Assembly (NCBI RefSeq): GCF_003369915.1
Contig: NC_046677.1
Location: 29,406,913 to 29,470,912, forward strand
DNA: 64,000 nucleotides
Source of the DNA: Drosophila miranda
Taxonomy: Eukaryota; Arthropoda; Insecta; Diptera; Drosophilidae
Direction: 5' to 3'
Part shown: positions 22,501-34,145 of the stretch, piece by piece
How the letters are laid out: every line of letters starts with the position of its first letter
Position numbering within the stretch: the stretch's first letter is position 1
The notes under the pieces: model-generated
Databases searched by the model: none
The model's input: only the letters and a program-made list of their open reading frames with translations
What the model was told of the DNA's origin: nothing
Translations under genes and position numbers: made by a program

Positions 22501-24784
22501 GCCCTCTGTGGCGGTGGAGAAGGAATCGACGAAGTCACCCGAATCCTCACAAAAAGTATACAAACCAAAAACAATCTCATGCAATGCCATTTTGTTCAGA
22601 CAGAGAAACACACTCATTAACCTGCCATGCTTACCCATGCACTTTGACAGAGATTATGTTACGCAATCTGGACGCCTTGACCAATGAGGAGGGCGTGCTG
22701 ACTGCCCTGCAGCAGCTCCAGCCCAAACTGGCCAAATCTGTCAGCAAAGTGCTGATCAGCCGTGATACCCTAACGCAGGCATCGCGAGGCATCTGTTATC
22801 TGCACTTTGACACGCTCGTTGACTCAATGGAGCTGCACAATGCCTTGACCGCGCTGGATCCACCTCTGACACTAGATGACCGTGAAGGTAAGAGTTGTCG
22901 TCTTGCACTCTATGCAATTCTCTAACCTCTTCCGTTTCCGCTTCAGTTGCCATCAGCTACTGCGTCGACGTTGATGATCGGCCGAAAATACCAAATGATT
23001 CGCCAGCTGCCACCTCTACAAGTGTGGCCAGCGGAGGTATTCCAAACGGGTCAATTGCAGCTGTGGCTCCCTCAGGGGCTGGTGGAAGCTATACTCTCGC
23101 CGACGTTCCCCGGCTCGCCGAGTACAGTGCCTCGTTGTATGCCTCTAATCCAGAGGAGCAGGCGCACTATGTTCAGTACTACACGGACTACTACACGGCA
23201 GAGATAGCCAAGAGTGGCCCCTCAGACCCTCAGCTGACGGAGGCCAATTCCGGAGCTGCCGTGGCTCTTTCGGCCATCCAACGAAAGCAAAAGAAGATGA
23301 GCAACATTGAGACAACGGCCACAGCGGCCGCTATAGCCGCTGCCCAAGCAGCTGCCGAGATAAAGGCCACATTTTCCACTCAGAATGTTGTCGCCCCAAG
23401 GGGAAACGATGGCAAGACTTATCGTAAGTGAATGCAGTAACGACTCAAGCTCCATTTAACACTCTCTCTTGCAGCCGCCCCCGATGTTTCCCGCTACCAG
23501 TACGATGAGACCTCTGGGTACTACTTCGACCCGAGCACGGGTCTCTATTACGACGCCCACTCCCAGTACTACTACAACAACGAAACGGGAGCCTATCTGT
23601 ACTGGGATCAGCGGCGCAGCACCTACATTCTGGCGACTCCTGCCTCCACCCAGGCGGCACTGCAAGAGGTACTGGCAGAGGCCGAGCAGAAGGACGACGA
23701 TTCCAAAAAGGAGAAGGAAAAGGACAAGGAGAAGGACGGTAACAACAAGCACGACAAGGTCAAGGTGGCCAAGAAGATCGTCAAAGATATGGAGAAGTGG
23801 GCCAAGCAGCTAAACCAGAAGAAGGACTACACCGTGGTGGCCACGCCGCATCCCATCTTGACAGGAAGCGAGATGTCGGGGCCTAGCACCTCGCGTTCCA
23901 CACAGGGGTCTTATGCAGATGTGGGTTTCTCCATACTGGAGAAGAAGGAGCGAGCTAAGCTGACTGACTTTATGCCGCCCGCGGCTCCACTGGGGGTGAA
24001 TAAGCTGTTCAAAGCTTATGGCGGTGGCTCTGAATCGGATGAAGACACTGCGGGGCCCCCAGCGGCGGCTGTTGGTGGATCTAGTGCCGTTGCTGATGAA
24101 ATGGACCTCGTGGACTTACAGAAACTGACCTGTATGTTATGTAAACGTGCCTTTCAATCGCTCGAAATCCTGCAGAAGCATTTGAAAATGTCGAACTTGC
24201 ACAAAGAAAATCTGGCCAAGCTCAATCAAGGTTCAGGAGCGTCTGCTGACGCCGACCCCGATCCGGACAGCGACGCGGGCTTATCGTAAGTAAAAGCTTT
24301 ATTTTTGGAGGGATATTTCCTAAATTCGTGCATCCTTCTGGACATCTTAGCTATCGGGATCGCGCCAAGGAGAGGAGACTGAAGTACGGGGAGAGCGATC
24401 CACCGCCTCCGAATCGCAGTCGGGAGCGTTTCGAGAAGGAGATAAAGACCTTGCAGACGCGTCAGAAGAATAATGCCAGCGCGGCTTCAGCTCTGCCAAT
24501 CAGCTCGAATAACGTGGGCAATCGCTTGATGCAGAAGATGGGCTGGACGGAGGGCCAGGGTCTGGGCAGGAAGAATCAGGGGCGCACCCAGATAATTGAG
24601 GTAATTCGAGTTATACATATGTAACCTATTGCCGGACGCCAGTTCAATGTAAATTGCATATCCGTAGGCTGATGGTCGCACCAAGAGCGTGGGCCTGGGA
24701 AACAAGGTGTGCAACCTGCCACCTGGTACCGATTACAAATCCTATATTAAGAAGATGATGAAGCAGCGCTATGAGAATGCCTGA
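19556..24784 (+). CDS. RBM5/RBM10-type splicing regulator, copy A
   Basis: Twelve exons join in phase: 19556-19695, 19753-20070, 20138-20378, 20439-20508, 20776-20849, 21257-21334, 22429-22555, 22651-22887, 22947-23423, 23475-24285, 24351-24600 and 24668-24784. They give 979 residues. Order of domains: Gly-rich and RS-rich N-terminus (1-215), RRM1 (about 217-300), RanBP2-type zinc finger W-x-C-x2-C-x10-C-x2-C (303-321), RRM2 (about 350-430), OCRE aromatic repeats (YQYDETSGYYFDPSTGLYY, about 590-640), KE-rich stretch, C2H2 finger (CMLCKRAF, about 805-834), and G-patch (MGWTEGQGLGRK, about 920-955). The family binds pre-mRNA and spliceosomal SmN/B tails and controls exon choice in the nucleus. 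D. melanogaster has a tandem pair of the same kind (CG4887/CG4896). Intron 6 is 1.09 kb, against 70 bp in copy B. Confidence 0.92.
21335..22428 (+). mobile_element. Intron 6 of copy A, enlarged by an interspersed-repeat insertion
   Basis: Copy B has only 70 bp here, so about 1.03 kb was gained in A or lost from B. Part of it (about 21560-22060) resembles 48350-48910: both have GATC-rich text, then ATTATTATAG-C/A-CAG, then AGTGGC-C/T-ACGC. It also has a CTGTCGGTCCGTCTGTCCGT run and a TATAAGAGCTAGGGCAACC string of the sort common in dispersed fly repeats. No transposase or polymerase frame is present. Its class cannot be settled by eye. Confidence 0.5.
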
Positions 24785-25045
24785 ACATTTTATGAGAACG
24801 CCCGAAAATGTATTTTTCCAGATTTTAATTATTATTATGTGCTTATTGTGGTATTATACAAATCGAAATGTAAAATAAATGCATGAATATCTGTAATATA
24901 AAACACCTCTGTAAATGTTTTTTTGGATGGTGATTTTCACCTTAATTCTTCAACCAGCTGTAGTTGCTGTATAGCAGTTTCAGCAGTTTCCCTACTCCGT
25001 TTTGCAACAAAGTACATATTTCATTTGCCAAAGTACTCAAGCTAG

Positions 25046-25053
25046 TATCGATA
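25046..25053. promoter_or_regulatory. DRE-type octamer upstream of RBM5-like gene B
   Basis: TATCGATA in the same context as at 19244, about 305 bp before the ATG of copy B. Confidence 0.55.
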
Positions 25054-25357
25054 ACATCTTGTCTGTTTTGTGTGAATGGCAAAGGAGGCAGAGATTTTTC
25101 AGCCAGCCTTTTTGTTGTAAGAATTGTATTTCACGCTCAATGAACGGATTTCGGGGAAAAAGAACACTTTAAATATAATCTTGGTCCTCCCAGCAACGTA
25201 CAATAAGTAAGAAATGTGCAAATCTGAATACGTAACTAGCTAAAGTTTACTTTTAGAGCTTTAGAGCACGGGCTCGGGAAAAGGGCCCAGCGCGAGACAA
25301 ATGAGGACAGACAATTAAATATAATTACCGCTCCGATTCGTATCAGATTAGCGTAGT

Positions 25358-28300
25358 ATGGATTCACGTTACGGTCGAGGCTTCCCAGGAGGAGGTGGAA
25401 ATGGCAATGGCAATAACGGTGGCGGCGGCGGCGTTGTCGGTGGAAACCATGGTGCGGGTCAATATAGACGCTATAGTCGCTCCCGTTCACGTTCCCGGTA
25501 AGATACCCTCGTCACGTGTATGCTTTCATACGAGTATGAAATATGTTCTTGCAGCGAACGGAACCGAGAGCACGGTGGGTATAGACGCCACAATTCGCGT
25601 TCGCGGAGTCGTGAGCGTTCCTCGCATTACAATAGACATTCCGGCGGCAGTCAGGACAAGGATCTCTACCGCGACCTGATCGACGACGACTACCAAGAGG
25701 AGCGGAACTACAACTCGCGCAATAACTCTGATAATCGCCAGCATCGAAGCGAGGACAACTATGACCGGCGCGAGGATAACTATGATAACAATCGCGATCA
25801 GCGGTGGAAGAACTATGAGCGCCAGTCGCGGGAACGCAACTCCGACTATGATCGGGGCAATGAGCGCAACAAGTAAGACTTGCATTCTGTGATAGCACAA
25901 ATTTTTGCTGTAACTGAACACTTGGATCCATCCTTTCAGTCGGGGCGCTGACTATCGGCATCATAATAATGGAAACAATGGGAGCAACAACGCCCAGCTG
26001 AATAACAACAGGGATCGCGACAGGGAACGGGACCGAGAGAGACGCTACTCCTCCTCCGACGATAGCGACAACGATGCGACCGACGAGAGCCAGTATCGCC
26101 GCAAGCATCACAGGACCTGCAACGAAGCCCAGAACAATATCATACTCTTCGGGCTTCAGAAGCATGTTACCGAGGCAGACGTAAGAATAAGGTTCTACTG
26201 GGAAAAATATCGATCTGTAACGTAACGCTAACCCTTGCAGATCATGGGCGAGCTCATCAAAGTGAATATGGAGCCCACTTCTATACGAGTGATGAGGAAG
26301 CAGCCTACAGGTGGGTTACACATTCGACGAATTTACTATTTATACATACAATTAGGCTAGTCTAAAACCACACGAAGAGCGTGAGTATTGAGTGCCCAGT
26401 GCCCAGCAATGTTGTCAACAGGAAATACAATTCATTTAATAGTTGGCTTACGACAAACATCTACAAAATTCCACATAAACCAAAAGCAATCCCCAAAAAA
26501 TGTTACAGAACTATTGAAACAACCAACAAAATATTTTGACAAAAACATTTTCGTATCTACTTCTATCTAAAATTTAGGTGCCTCACGCTGTTTCGCATTT
26601 GTCGAGTTTAAAACCGTCGAGGAATCGAGACAATGGATGGAAATAACTAAGGTATCACAACAACCAACAAGACTCTTCCTGATTCAGCCACGAGATCGGC
26701 ACAAATCAAAACTCGGCCTCAACTATAACGAAATCTTCACTTTTAGTTCAGTTCTCCTTGTCGCCCTTTTCAGTTGAGCATTAAGCAATAAGCGTTGAGC
26801 ATCTCCTCATTTCATCTGTTTGTTTATGTCAAGTCAAGTCCAAATTCGGATGGTTTAGAGCGAGAACTGAACTTAAAGTAACCATTTCACACTTATAGCG
26901 GTATTCAGAAGGAGCAAACTGCCAGCGACTACATCCGCCGCAAAACACAGAACAGAAGCAACCTGGTGACTGTGTAGCCTGTGAAACTTATGATCCAATC
27001 ATTCCAGCCGCTAATTCGCAATCATTTCGTTGTCTTCCTTCTCTGCTTTAGGGCACTCTCCAGTTGGGCGATCACCGGGTGTCCATGCAGTATACACGCA
27101 ACACGCGCATCTCAGACTGGACTTGTGTCAAGGTACGGCCTGACTTTAACTTCCTCCTCAGATCATGCAGCTAAAATGGTTTCCTTCGTTTTTGTTTTTT
27201 AGTGTGGTGCAACCAATTTTAAGCGGCGCCTCCGGTGCTACATGTGCAATGTCTCCCGCGAGGAAAGCGAGAATGTACTCTCTGGTGCCGGAGAGGGGAT
27301 CGATGAAGTCAGCCGAATCCTCACAAAAAGTATACAAACCAAAAACAATCTCATGCAATGCCATTTTGTTTAGACAGAGAAACACACTCATTAACCTGCC
27401 CTGCTTACCCATGCACTTTGACAGAGATTATGTTACGCAATCTGGACGCCTTGACCAATGAGGAGGGCGTGCTGACTGCCCTGCAGCAGCTCCAGCCCAA
27501 ACTGGCCAAATCTGTCAGCAAAGTGCTGATCAGCCGTGATACCCTAACGCAGGCATCGCGAGGCATCTGTTATCTGCACTTTGACACGCTCGTTGACTCA
27601 ATGGAGCTGCACAATGCCTTGACCGCGCTGGATCCACCTCTGACACTAGATGACCGTGAAGGTAAGAGTTGTCGTCTTGCACTCTATGCAATTCTCTAAC
27701 CTCTTCCGTTTCCGCTTCAGTTGCCATCAGCTACTGCGTCGACGTTGATGATCGGCCGAAAATACCAAATGATTCGCCAGCTGCCACCTCTACAAGTGTG
27801 GCCAGCGGAGGTATTCCAAACGGGTCAATTGCAGCTGTGGCTCCCTCAGGGGCTGGTGGAAGCTATACTCTCGCCGACGTTCCCCGGCTCGCCGAGTACA
27901 GTGCCTCGTTGTATGCCTCTAATCCAGAGGAGCAGGCGCACTATGTTCAGTACTACACGGACTACTACACGGCAGAGATAGCCAAGAGTGGCCCCTCAGA
28001 CCCTCAGCTGACGGAGGCCAATTCCGGGGCTGCCGTGGCTCTTTCGGCCATCCAACGAAAGCAAAAGAAGATGAGCAACATTGAGACAACGGCCACAGCG
28101 GCCGCTATAGCCGCTGCCCAAGCAGCTGCCGAGATAAAGGCCACATTTGCCACTCAGAATGTTGTCGCCCCAAGGGGAAACGATGGCAAGACTTATCGTA
28201 AGTGAATGCAGTAACGACTCAAGCTCCATTTAACACTCTCTCTTGCAGCCGCCCCCGATGTTTCCCGCTACCAGTACGATGAGACCTCTGGGTACTACTT

Positions 28301-29556
28301 CGACCCGAGCACGGGTCTCTATTACGACGCCCACTCCCAGTACTACTACAACAACGAAACGGGAGCCTATCTGTACTGGGATCAGCGGCGCAGCACCTAC
28401 ATTCTGGCGACTCCTGCCTCCACCCAGGCGGCACTGCAAGAGGTACTGGCAGAGGCCGAGCAGAAGGACGACGATTCCAAAAAGGAGAAGGAAAAGGACA
28501 AGGAGAAGGACGGTAACAACAAGCACGACAAGGTCAAGGTGGCCAAGAAGATCGTCAAAGATATGGAGAAGTGGGCCAAGCAGCTAAACCAGAAGAAGGA
28601 CTACACCGTGGTGGCCACGCCCCATCCCATCTTGACAGGAAGCGAGATGTCGGGGCCTAGCACCTCGCGTTCCACACAGGGGTCTTATGCAGATGTGGGT
28701 TTCTCCATACTGGAGAAGAAGGAGCGAGCTAAGCTGACTGACTTTATGCCGCCCGCGGCTCCACTGGGGGTGAATAAGCTGTTCAAAGCTTATGGCGGTG
28801 GCTCTGAATCGGATGAAGACACTGCGGGGCCCCCAGCGGCGGCTGTTGGTGGATCTAGTGCCGTTGCTGATGAAATGGACCTCGTGGACTTACAGAAACT
28901 GACCTGTATGTTATGTAAACGTGCCTTTCAATCGCTCGAAATCCTGCAGAAGCATTTGAAAATGTCGAACTTGCACAAAGAAAATCTGACCAAGCTCAAT
29001 CAAGGTTCAGGAGCGTCTGCTGACGCCGACCCCGATCCGGACAGCGACGCGGGCTTATCGTAAGTAAAAGCTTTATTTTTGGAGGGATATTTCCTAAATT
29101 CGTGCATCCTTCTGGACATCTTAGCTATCGGGACCGCGCCAAGGAGAGGAGACTGAAGTACGGGGAGAGCGATCCACCGCCTCCGAATCGCAGTCGGGAG
29201 CGTTTCGAGCAGGAGATAAAGACCTTGCAGACGCGTCAGAAGAATAATGCCAGCGCGGCTTCAGCTCTGCCAATCAGCTCGAATAACGTGGGCAATCGCT
29301 TGATGCAGAAGATGGGCTGGACGGAGGGCCAGGGTCTGGGCAGGAAGAATCAGGGGCGCACCCAGATCATTGAGGTACTTTTATTTAAGCATAAATATTG
29401 CATTAGATAATTAAAATATATAATTTGTTGAATCCACAGGCTGAGGGTCGCACCAACAATGTGGGCCTGGGAAACAAAGCTGGCAATATGCCACCTGGAA
29501 ACGATTACAAATCTTATATTAAGAAAATGATGAAGCAGCGCTATGAGAACGCCTGA
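25358..29556 (+). CDS. RBM5/RBM10-type splicing regulator, copy B
   Basis: Twelve exons: 25358-25497, 25555-25872, 25940-26180, 26241-26310, 26578-26651, 27052-27132, 27203-27329, 27425-27661, 27721-28197, 28249-29059, 29125-29374 and 29440-29556. They give 980 residues with the same domain order as copy A. Exons 1-5 and 8-11 are almost identical to A. In the stretches I compared, substitutions were few, for example TFATQ for TFSTQ, ENLTK for ENLAK and FEQEI for FEKEI. Exons 6-7 differ strongly: MQYTRNTRISDWTCVKCG here against MQYSHTRMSDWTCIKCG in A, one codon longer. Finger metal ligands, the Trp and the N-F-K-R-R core are intact in both. The last exon also differs (GRTNNVGLGNKAGNMPPG against GRTKSVGLGNKVCNLPPG). 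No lesion was seen. Confidence 0.92.
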
Positions 29557-30450
29557 AGCTTCTTTATTATCGGTACATTTTATACGAACCAAAGTTCGTC
29601 GTCGTAGCCCGATATTATACTTATTTATGATGTGTGCGTGAACAAATGGGTGGTGCGAGTGAGCCAGGGGTTGGCGCTCGAGCGAAGTAAGGCGGCTTGC
29701 CCCGTAGTTACCTACATATACATATTATAATTCCGCTTGAATATTGAAGTATTCGGGCCATGGTTACCTCAACTGTGCATCCTCAACCAATTGTGCTCAC
29801 TTAGAATTATTTCCCAAGTTAGCAACTGTTCAATAGATAGGTACAATACATACATATGTCTTAAATAAAGCAAGCATTTCATTGGACTTTTAAGATTATA
29901 GATTTGATTGTTTTACATTTTCATTATTTTATTAAATAATGGCCGGTTTACACTAGGTCTGCGTCATGCGTCTGCATTTTTTCGTATACGCAGTTCCCTT
30001 AAAAAAAATTCTTTAAACAATGGTGCCGTACAGATCCTACTGGATACATGGAAGCAGAACATTGATGGTTTATTTGATTATTGTGTGAGAAAAATGGCTG
30101 AAAATAATAAATAAATATCAGCAAATGGTGCTTCTGCATAATTCCCTAACACTATCTCTAAAATTTGGTTGCCTTCCTCGTCACAAACTCTAATCAGTTA
30201 TGATGTCATGGTGCAACAGTGTGAATGCCTATCCTGCGTCATTCGTCTATGCCAAAACCGATAGAAAACGCGCGCCAGTGTAAAAATACTAAAGAAAATC
30301 GAATTTCGAAAATACCATACGAGTGGTTGGTACCTTTTGCTGGCATCTTATGTGGAGTTAGTGGAGTGCGGGCACACTAATTCTCAAAGAAAACGTGTAC
30401 CGGCAAAGTGTATTTATTTAATTTATTTTGTTTTGCCGTTTGATAACTAG
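29557..30450. other. Intergenic between RBM5-like B and Tgt, with a possible decayed DNA element
   Basis: 29941-30290 starts GGCCGGTTTACACT and ends near CGCGCCAGTGTAAA, so TTTACACT and AGTGTAAA face each other. TGCGTCATGCGTCT near 29961 and TGCGTCATTCGTCT near 30234 form a direct repeat inside. A short frame between them (LLDTWKQNIDGLFDYC) might be a coding relic. A small PIF/Harbinger-like or related DNA transposon remnant is possible but weakly supported. Confidence 0.3.
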
Positions 30451-31791
30451 ATGAGTACAAGAACTATCCCTCCCCTGACTTATAAGGTCGTGGCGGAGTG
30501 CTCCGTATCCAAGGCCAGGGCGGGCCTGATGACACTGAGGTGAGTACTCGAAGTGCAGACGATCACGCAATGAATGGTTTCGTTTCCCAGGCACAGTGAG
30601 GTAAACACGCCAGTATTTATGCCGGTGGGCACGCAGGGAACATTGAAGGGCATTCTGCCGGATCAGCTGATTGAGTTGAACTGCCAAATCCTGCTGGGCA
30701 ACACATATCACCTGGGACTACGGCCGGGCATTGAGACTTTACGGTTAGCTGGCGGCTTGCACAAGTTTATGGGCTGGCCTCGAGCTATACTGACGGACTC
30801 TGGTGGCTTCCAGATGGTGTCCCTGCTGCAGCTGGCCGAGATTAATGAGAAGGGCGTGAACTTTCGCTCACCCTTCGACAACAGCGAGTGCATGCTGACC
30901 CCAGAGCACTCGATACAGATCCAAAATGCCATTGGGGCGGACATAATGATGCAGCTGGATGATGTGGTAAAGACGACCACAATCGGGCCACGTGTGGAGG
31001 AGGCCATGGAGCGGACAATACGCTGGGTGGATCGCTGCATCGAGGCCCATGCTCGGGACGACGATCAGTCGCTGTTTCCCATTGTTCAGGGCGGACTCGA
31101 TGTGCCATTGCGGCAACGTTGCGTCTCCGCCCTGATGAAGCAGCAAGTTCGCGGCTTTGCCGTCGGTGGACTGAGTGGCGGCGAGAGCAAACACGACTTC
31201 TGGCGCATGGTTGATGTCTGCACGGACCATCTGCCACGAGATAAACCGCGATACCTCATGGGTGTGGGGTTTGCCGCCGATCTTGTGGTCTGCGTGGCCT
31301 TGGGCATCGATATGTTCGATTGTGTCTTTCCCACGCGTACGGCACGATTCGGATGTGCCTTGGTCGACAGGGGACAGCTGAATCTTAAGCAGCCCAAATA
31401 CAAGCTCGACCTGGAGCCCATTGACAAGGAGTGCGAGTGCAGCACTTGCAAGCGCTATACCCGTTCGTACCTCCACCACATTGCCACCAATGAGAGCGTC
31501 TCCTGCTCCCTGCTCAGCATCCACAATGTGGCCTATCAGCTGCGTCTGATGCGGGGCATGCGAGAAGCCATTGAACGCGACGAGTTCCCGCAATTTGTGA
31601 GTGACTTTATGGGTAGACATTTTGGCAAGGATCCGATTCCCACATGGATACGGCAGGCCTTGAAAGCGGTGAACATTGAACTGCCTGCGGATGAGGAGAA
31701 GCAGGACCAGCAGACGAAGCAGGAGCAGGAGCAGGCGGTAGAAGTGTCTCAGACAGCCACCAGCCACACACAACATGAAACGTATATCTAG
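30451..31791 (+). CDS. Tgt: Queuine tRNA-ribosyltransferase catalytic subunit (QTRT1/TGT)
   Basis: Exons 30451-30539 and 30591-31791, split by a 51-bp intron, give 429 residues. The enzyme swaps guanine-34 for queuine in tRNAs for His, Asn, Asp and Tyr. In animals it acts as a heterodimer with QTRT2, partly at mitochondria. Visible landmarks are [12 protein letters not shown] near the N-terminus, the substrate-pocket motif [13 protein letters not shown], the GLSGGE loop, the catalytic Asp region [13 protein letters not shown], and the zinc site C-x-C-x2-C followed by a His ([16 protein letters not shown]). The start [17 protein letters not shown] aligns with the human N-terminus. The C-terminal tail after about residue 400 is Gln/Glu-rich and has no catalytic motif. 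Confidence 0.96.
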
Positions 31792-31823
31792 AGTCTAGGC
31801 GAAGTTTATTATACCCTTTAGAT

Positions 31824-31907
31824 ATTCTACTGACTGATTGGATTCATGGAGCAGCTGTAAATATCTACCAGGGGGATCTAAAGCTAGAGATAATCAGTCA
31901 GTAGAAT
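31824..31907. other. Perfect 16-bp inverted repeat with 52-nt loop, 3' of Tgt
   Basis: ATTCTACTGACTGATT at 31824-31839 is the exact reverse complement of 31892-31907. It lies 33 bp after the Tgt stop, so it is probably in the 3'UTR. It could be an RNA hairpin or the ends of a tiny element; flanking bases do not extend the stem beyond one G-T pair on the inside. Confidence 0.6.
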
Positions 31908-32721
31908 TTATGGGCTTTCCTAAGAGGCATTTCTACTTACCTTAGGACTATTTTGTATACAATTTCCATAAGGAATGCTTAAAGAACCAAATAATTTGGC
32001 TTAGAATTAAGCAAATACACATTTAAACTGTAAGAAAACATCACAATTAAGCTGATAAATTGGTTTAAAGTTAAGAAAATAAACAAATAACCAAATCATT
32101 CACTCACCTAAGCGAATGATTCCCTTTCAAGGGTATGAGAATACCGGTTTTCGGTTCTGCTTTGCCAGCTTTTTGGGTAAAAGCTTCGGTATGGGAAAAA
32201 GCTCTCGGGCCAGCATGACTCATACTACACATCGATTGCGATCGTCTCGCGCGGAACGTGAAATTCATTGCCGTTTTTGATTTTGTACTTCAGTTTCGCT
32301 TTTTTCCCCCCCTTCCTTCTCCTCCTTTGTTGTACTCGCACATGAAGTACATGCGGAGAGTATGCGTATAACAGCTGCTGCAGAAGCCAGAAAGAAAAGA
32401 AAAAAAACAAAATAAAATACAACTGCCTCTCACTTTTTGATTGGACTCTGTGCTTGGGGGGGGATTGCTAGCACTCTCTCGCGATCAGAGAGAGAGAGAG
32501 AGAAAAAGAGAGAAACAGTTGCTGTGTGGGGCCCAGTGGTCCCCAGTTCCCCCATTCGCGAATTCTGCTCCGTCGTCGTCGGTCTAACGGTCTTGCTGCA
32601 CGCATCTTACGGCACATTGGCAGCGAAAAATCGCGCTAATAATAAATTGAAAGCGAAATCAGAAGATCGGAAAACCAAATAGAGCGTACGACTGCTACCC
32701 ACCCGAAATCCACAATCAATT
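31908..32721 (+). other. Tgt 3' end, then a candidate 5' noncoding exon of the DnaJ gene
   Basis: An AATAAA near 32078 could end Tgt. From about 32440 the sequence changes to a GA-repeat-rich, GC-richer stretch typical of fly leaders, ending AATCAATT before GTAAGAAATC (donor at 32722). This would splice to the acceptor at 40590. The leader exon is an inference, as no transcript data are available. Confidence 0.35.
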
Positions 32722-34072
32722 GTAAGAAATCCCGAATGAATTTTTCCACACAATTTATTGTTTTGCAATGACAATTAATCACGGACTTGCAAGTGCGTGA
32801 GTGAGATGTGTATGAGAGTGTTTGCCAGAGTGTGTGGAGTGTGGAGTGCTTGAGTGCCTGAGTGTGCTGGAATGAGCATAAGCATTGTGTCTGTGTCTGT
32901 GTCTATGGCTGTGTCCGTGTCTCTGTGTGCTGAAGCTTAACACGGTTCACTCTTGTCTCGGATTCGGATTCGTTCTGTTCTGTTCTGTTGCCAAATGTGG
33001 TCAAAGCGAAATAACAAAAATACAAATATACACAGTACCCACAGTACACCTATACGTATACGTACCAAGTGCTTTTTATGGTTTTGAAAACATGAGACTG
33101 TGAGATTTGATTGTCACCTACAGGACCGGATCGGATCGGATTGTATCGTTGTTTGCTGTTGGAATATCCCCAGTATCCTCCACGGTATTCGTTCGCGCCC
33201 TTATATAAAGTACTGCCCCCGAAAGCATCTGCAAATTAGGCAAAGTCCAAAAGCGAACTTTCACGGTTGCACGACTGGTCCCCCCTCACATCTCTCTGGC
33301 TCTTGTTCTTGCCTTCCTTCGCCTGCTTTTATTATTTATATTTTTGTATTTTGCCATCGTTTTGGCTTTTGCCAGTGTTTTTGATTTTTCATGGTTTCAT
33401 TTCTTTAAATAAGTTTTATTTTTAGCATTTTTAGTTATTTTTGTGTATACGTTTTTTTTCACACACCAATTTCGCTGTGGCCCGCTGTTTTCTTGATTAT
33501 TTTTCGAAATGTTCGGGCCGATTCTTTGGAATATATACAGAACCACAACCAGAACCCGGGCACAGAGCACCCTGTGTGTACACCCAGTGTGAGAGTGTGA
33601 AACGTTTCGAAAATTATACATTTTCGGTTTAGTTGAAGGTGCAAACGTACACTCGTACAGGTGGCCCCAAAACGGTTCGATTGAGGTGGCAACACTGGCC
33701 TCAAAGGACCAAAGTTGGCTGCGCCTGCAGCTCGGGAAATAACGGAAGCAGACAGAAAATTTTCGAGTTCTTTGGGGTTTTTCCATGATCGATCCAAGCG
33801 ATTCTTCTTCCAATTAAATAAACAATTCTGTGCAACAAAATGAATTAAACAAACAATTCCCTTTAGCCACAACTGCTTTCTCTCTCTCTCTCTCTCGCCC
33901 TCTCTTTGGGTTTCTTGTGGTCTTGTCGACTTTTTATGGCCAGACTTTTGTCTATTTCTGTTGCCTCATTTCTCAAACACTCAAATTGTGTTGGCCACAA
34001 TGAAATTACATACAACAAAAGCGTTGCGTTATAAATAAAAAGTAAACAGACAAGGCAGCCGATTATGATTGA

Positions 34073-34073
<1 letters not shown>

Positions 34074-34135
<62 letters not shown>

Positions 34136-34145
34136 ACACACACCA
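34074..34145. repeat. (CA)n microsatellite
   Basis: An almost pure run of about 30 CA units, broken only by one CC near the right end. Confidence 0.95.

Larger units (their letters stand above)
19062..24863. repeat. RBM5-like tandem unit A
   Basis: Begins with CGAAAT-(T/G)-TAAAATAAATGC, the 3' end of the preceding unit, and spans one complete gene. It is near-identical to unit B at an offset of 5802 up to about 21290, then diverges, is near-identical again at an offset of 4774 from about 22545 to 24598, and diverges to the end. Confidence 0.9.
24864..29556. repeat. RBM5-like tandem unit B
   Basis: Second full unit. It lacks the roughly 1.03 kb of extra intron found in unit A. After the stop codon at 29554-29556 the sequence no longer resembles the 3' flank of unit A. 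Confidence 0.9.

Noticed and set aside
30868-31776. 302-codon minus-strand frame opposite Tgt
   Set aside because: Antisense shadow of a GC-rich coding exon with clear TGT motifs on the plus strand.
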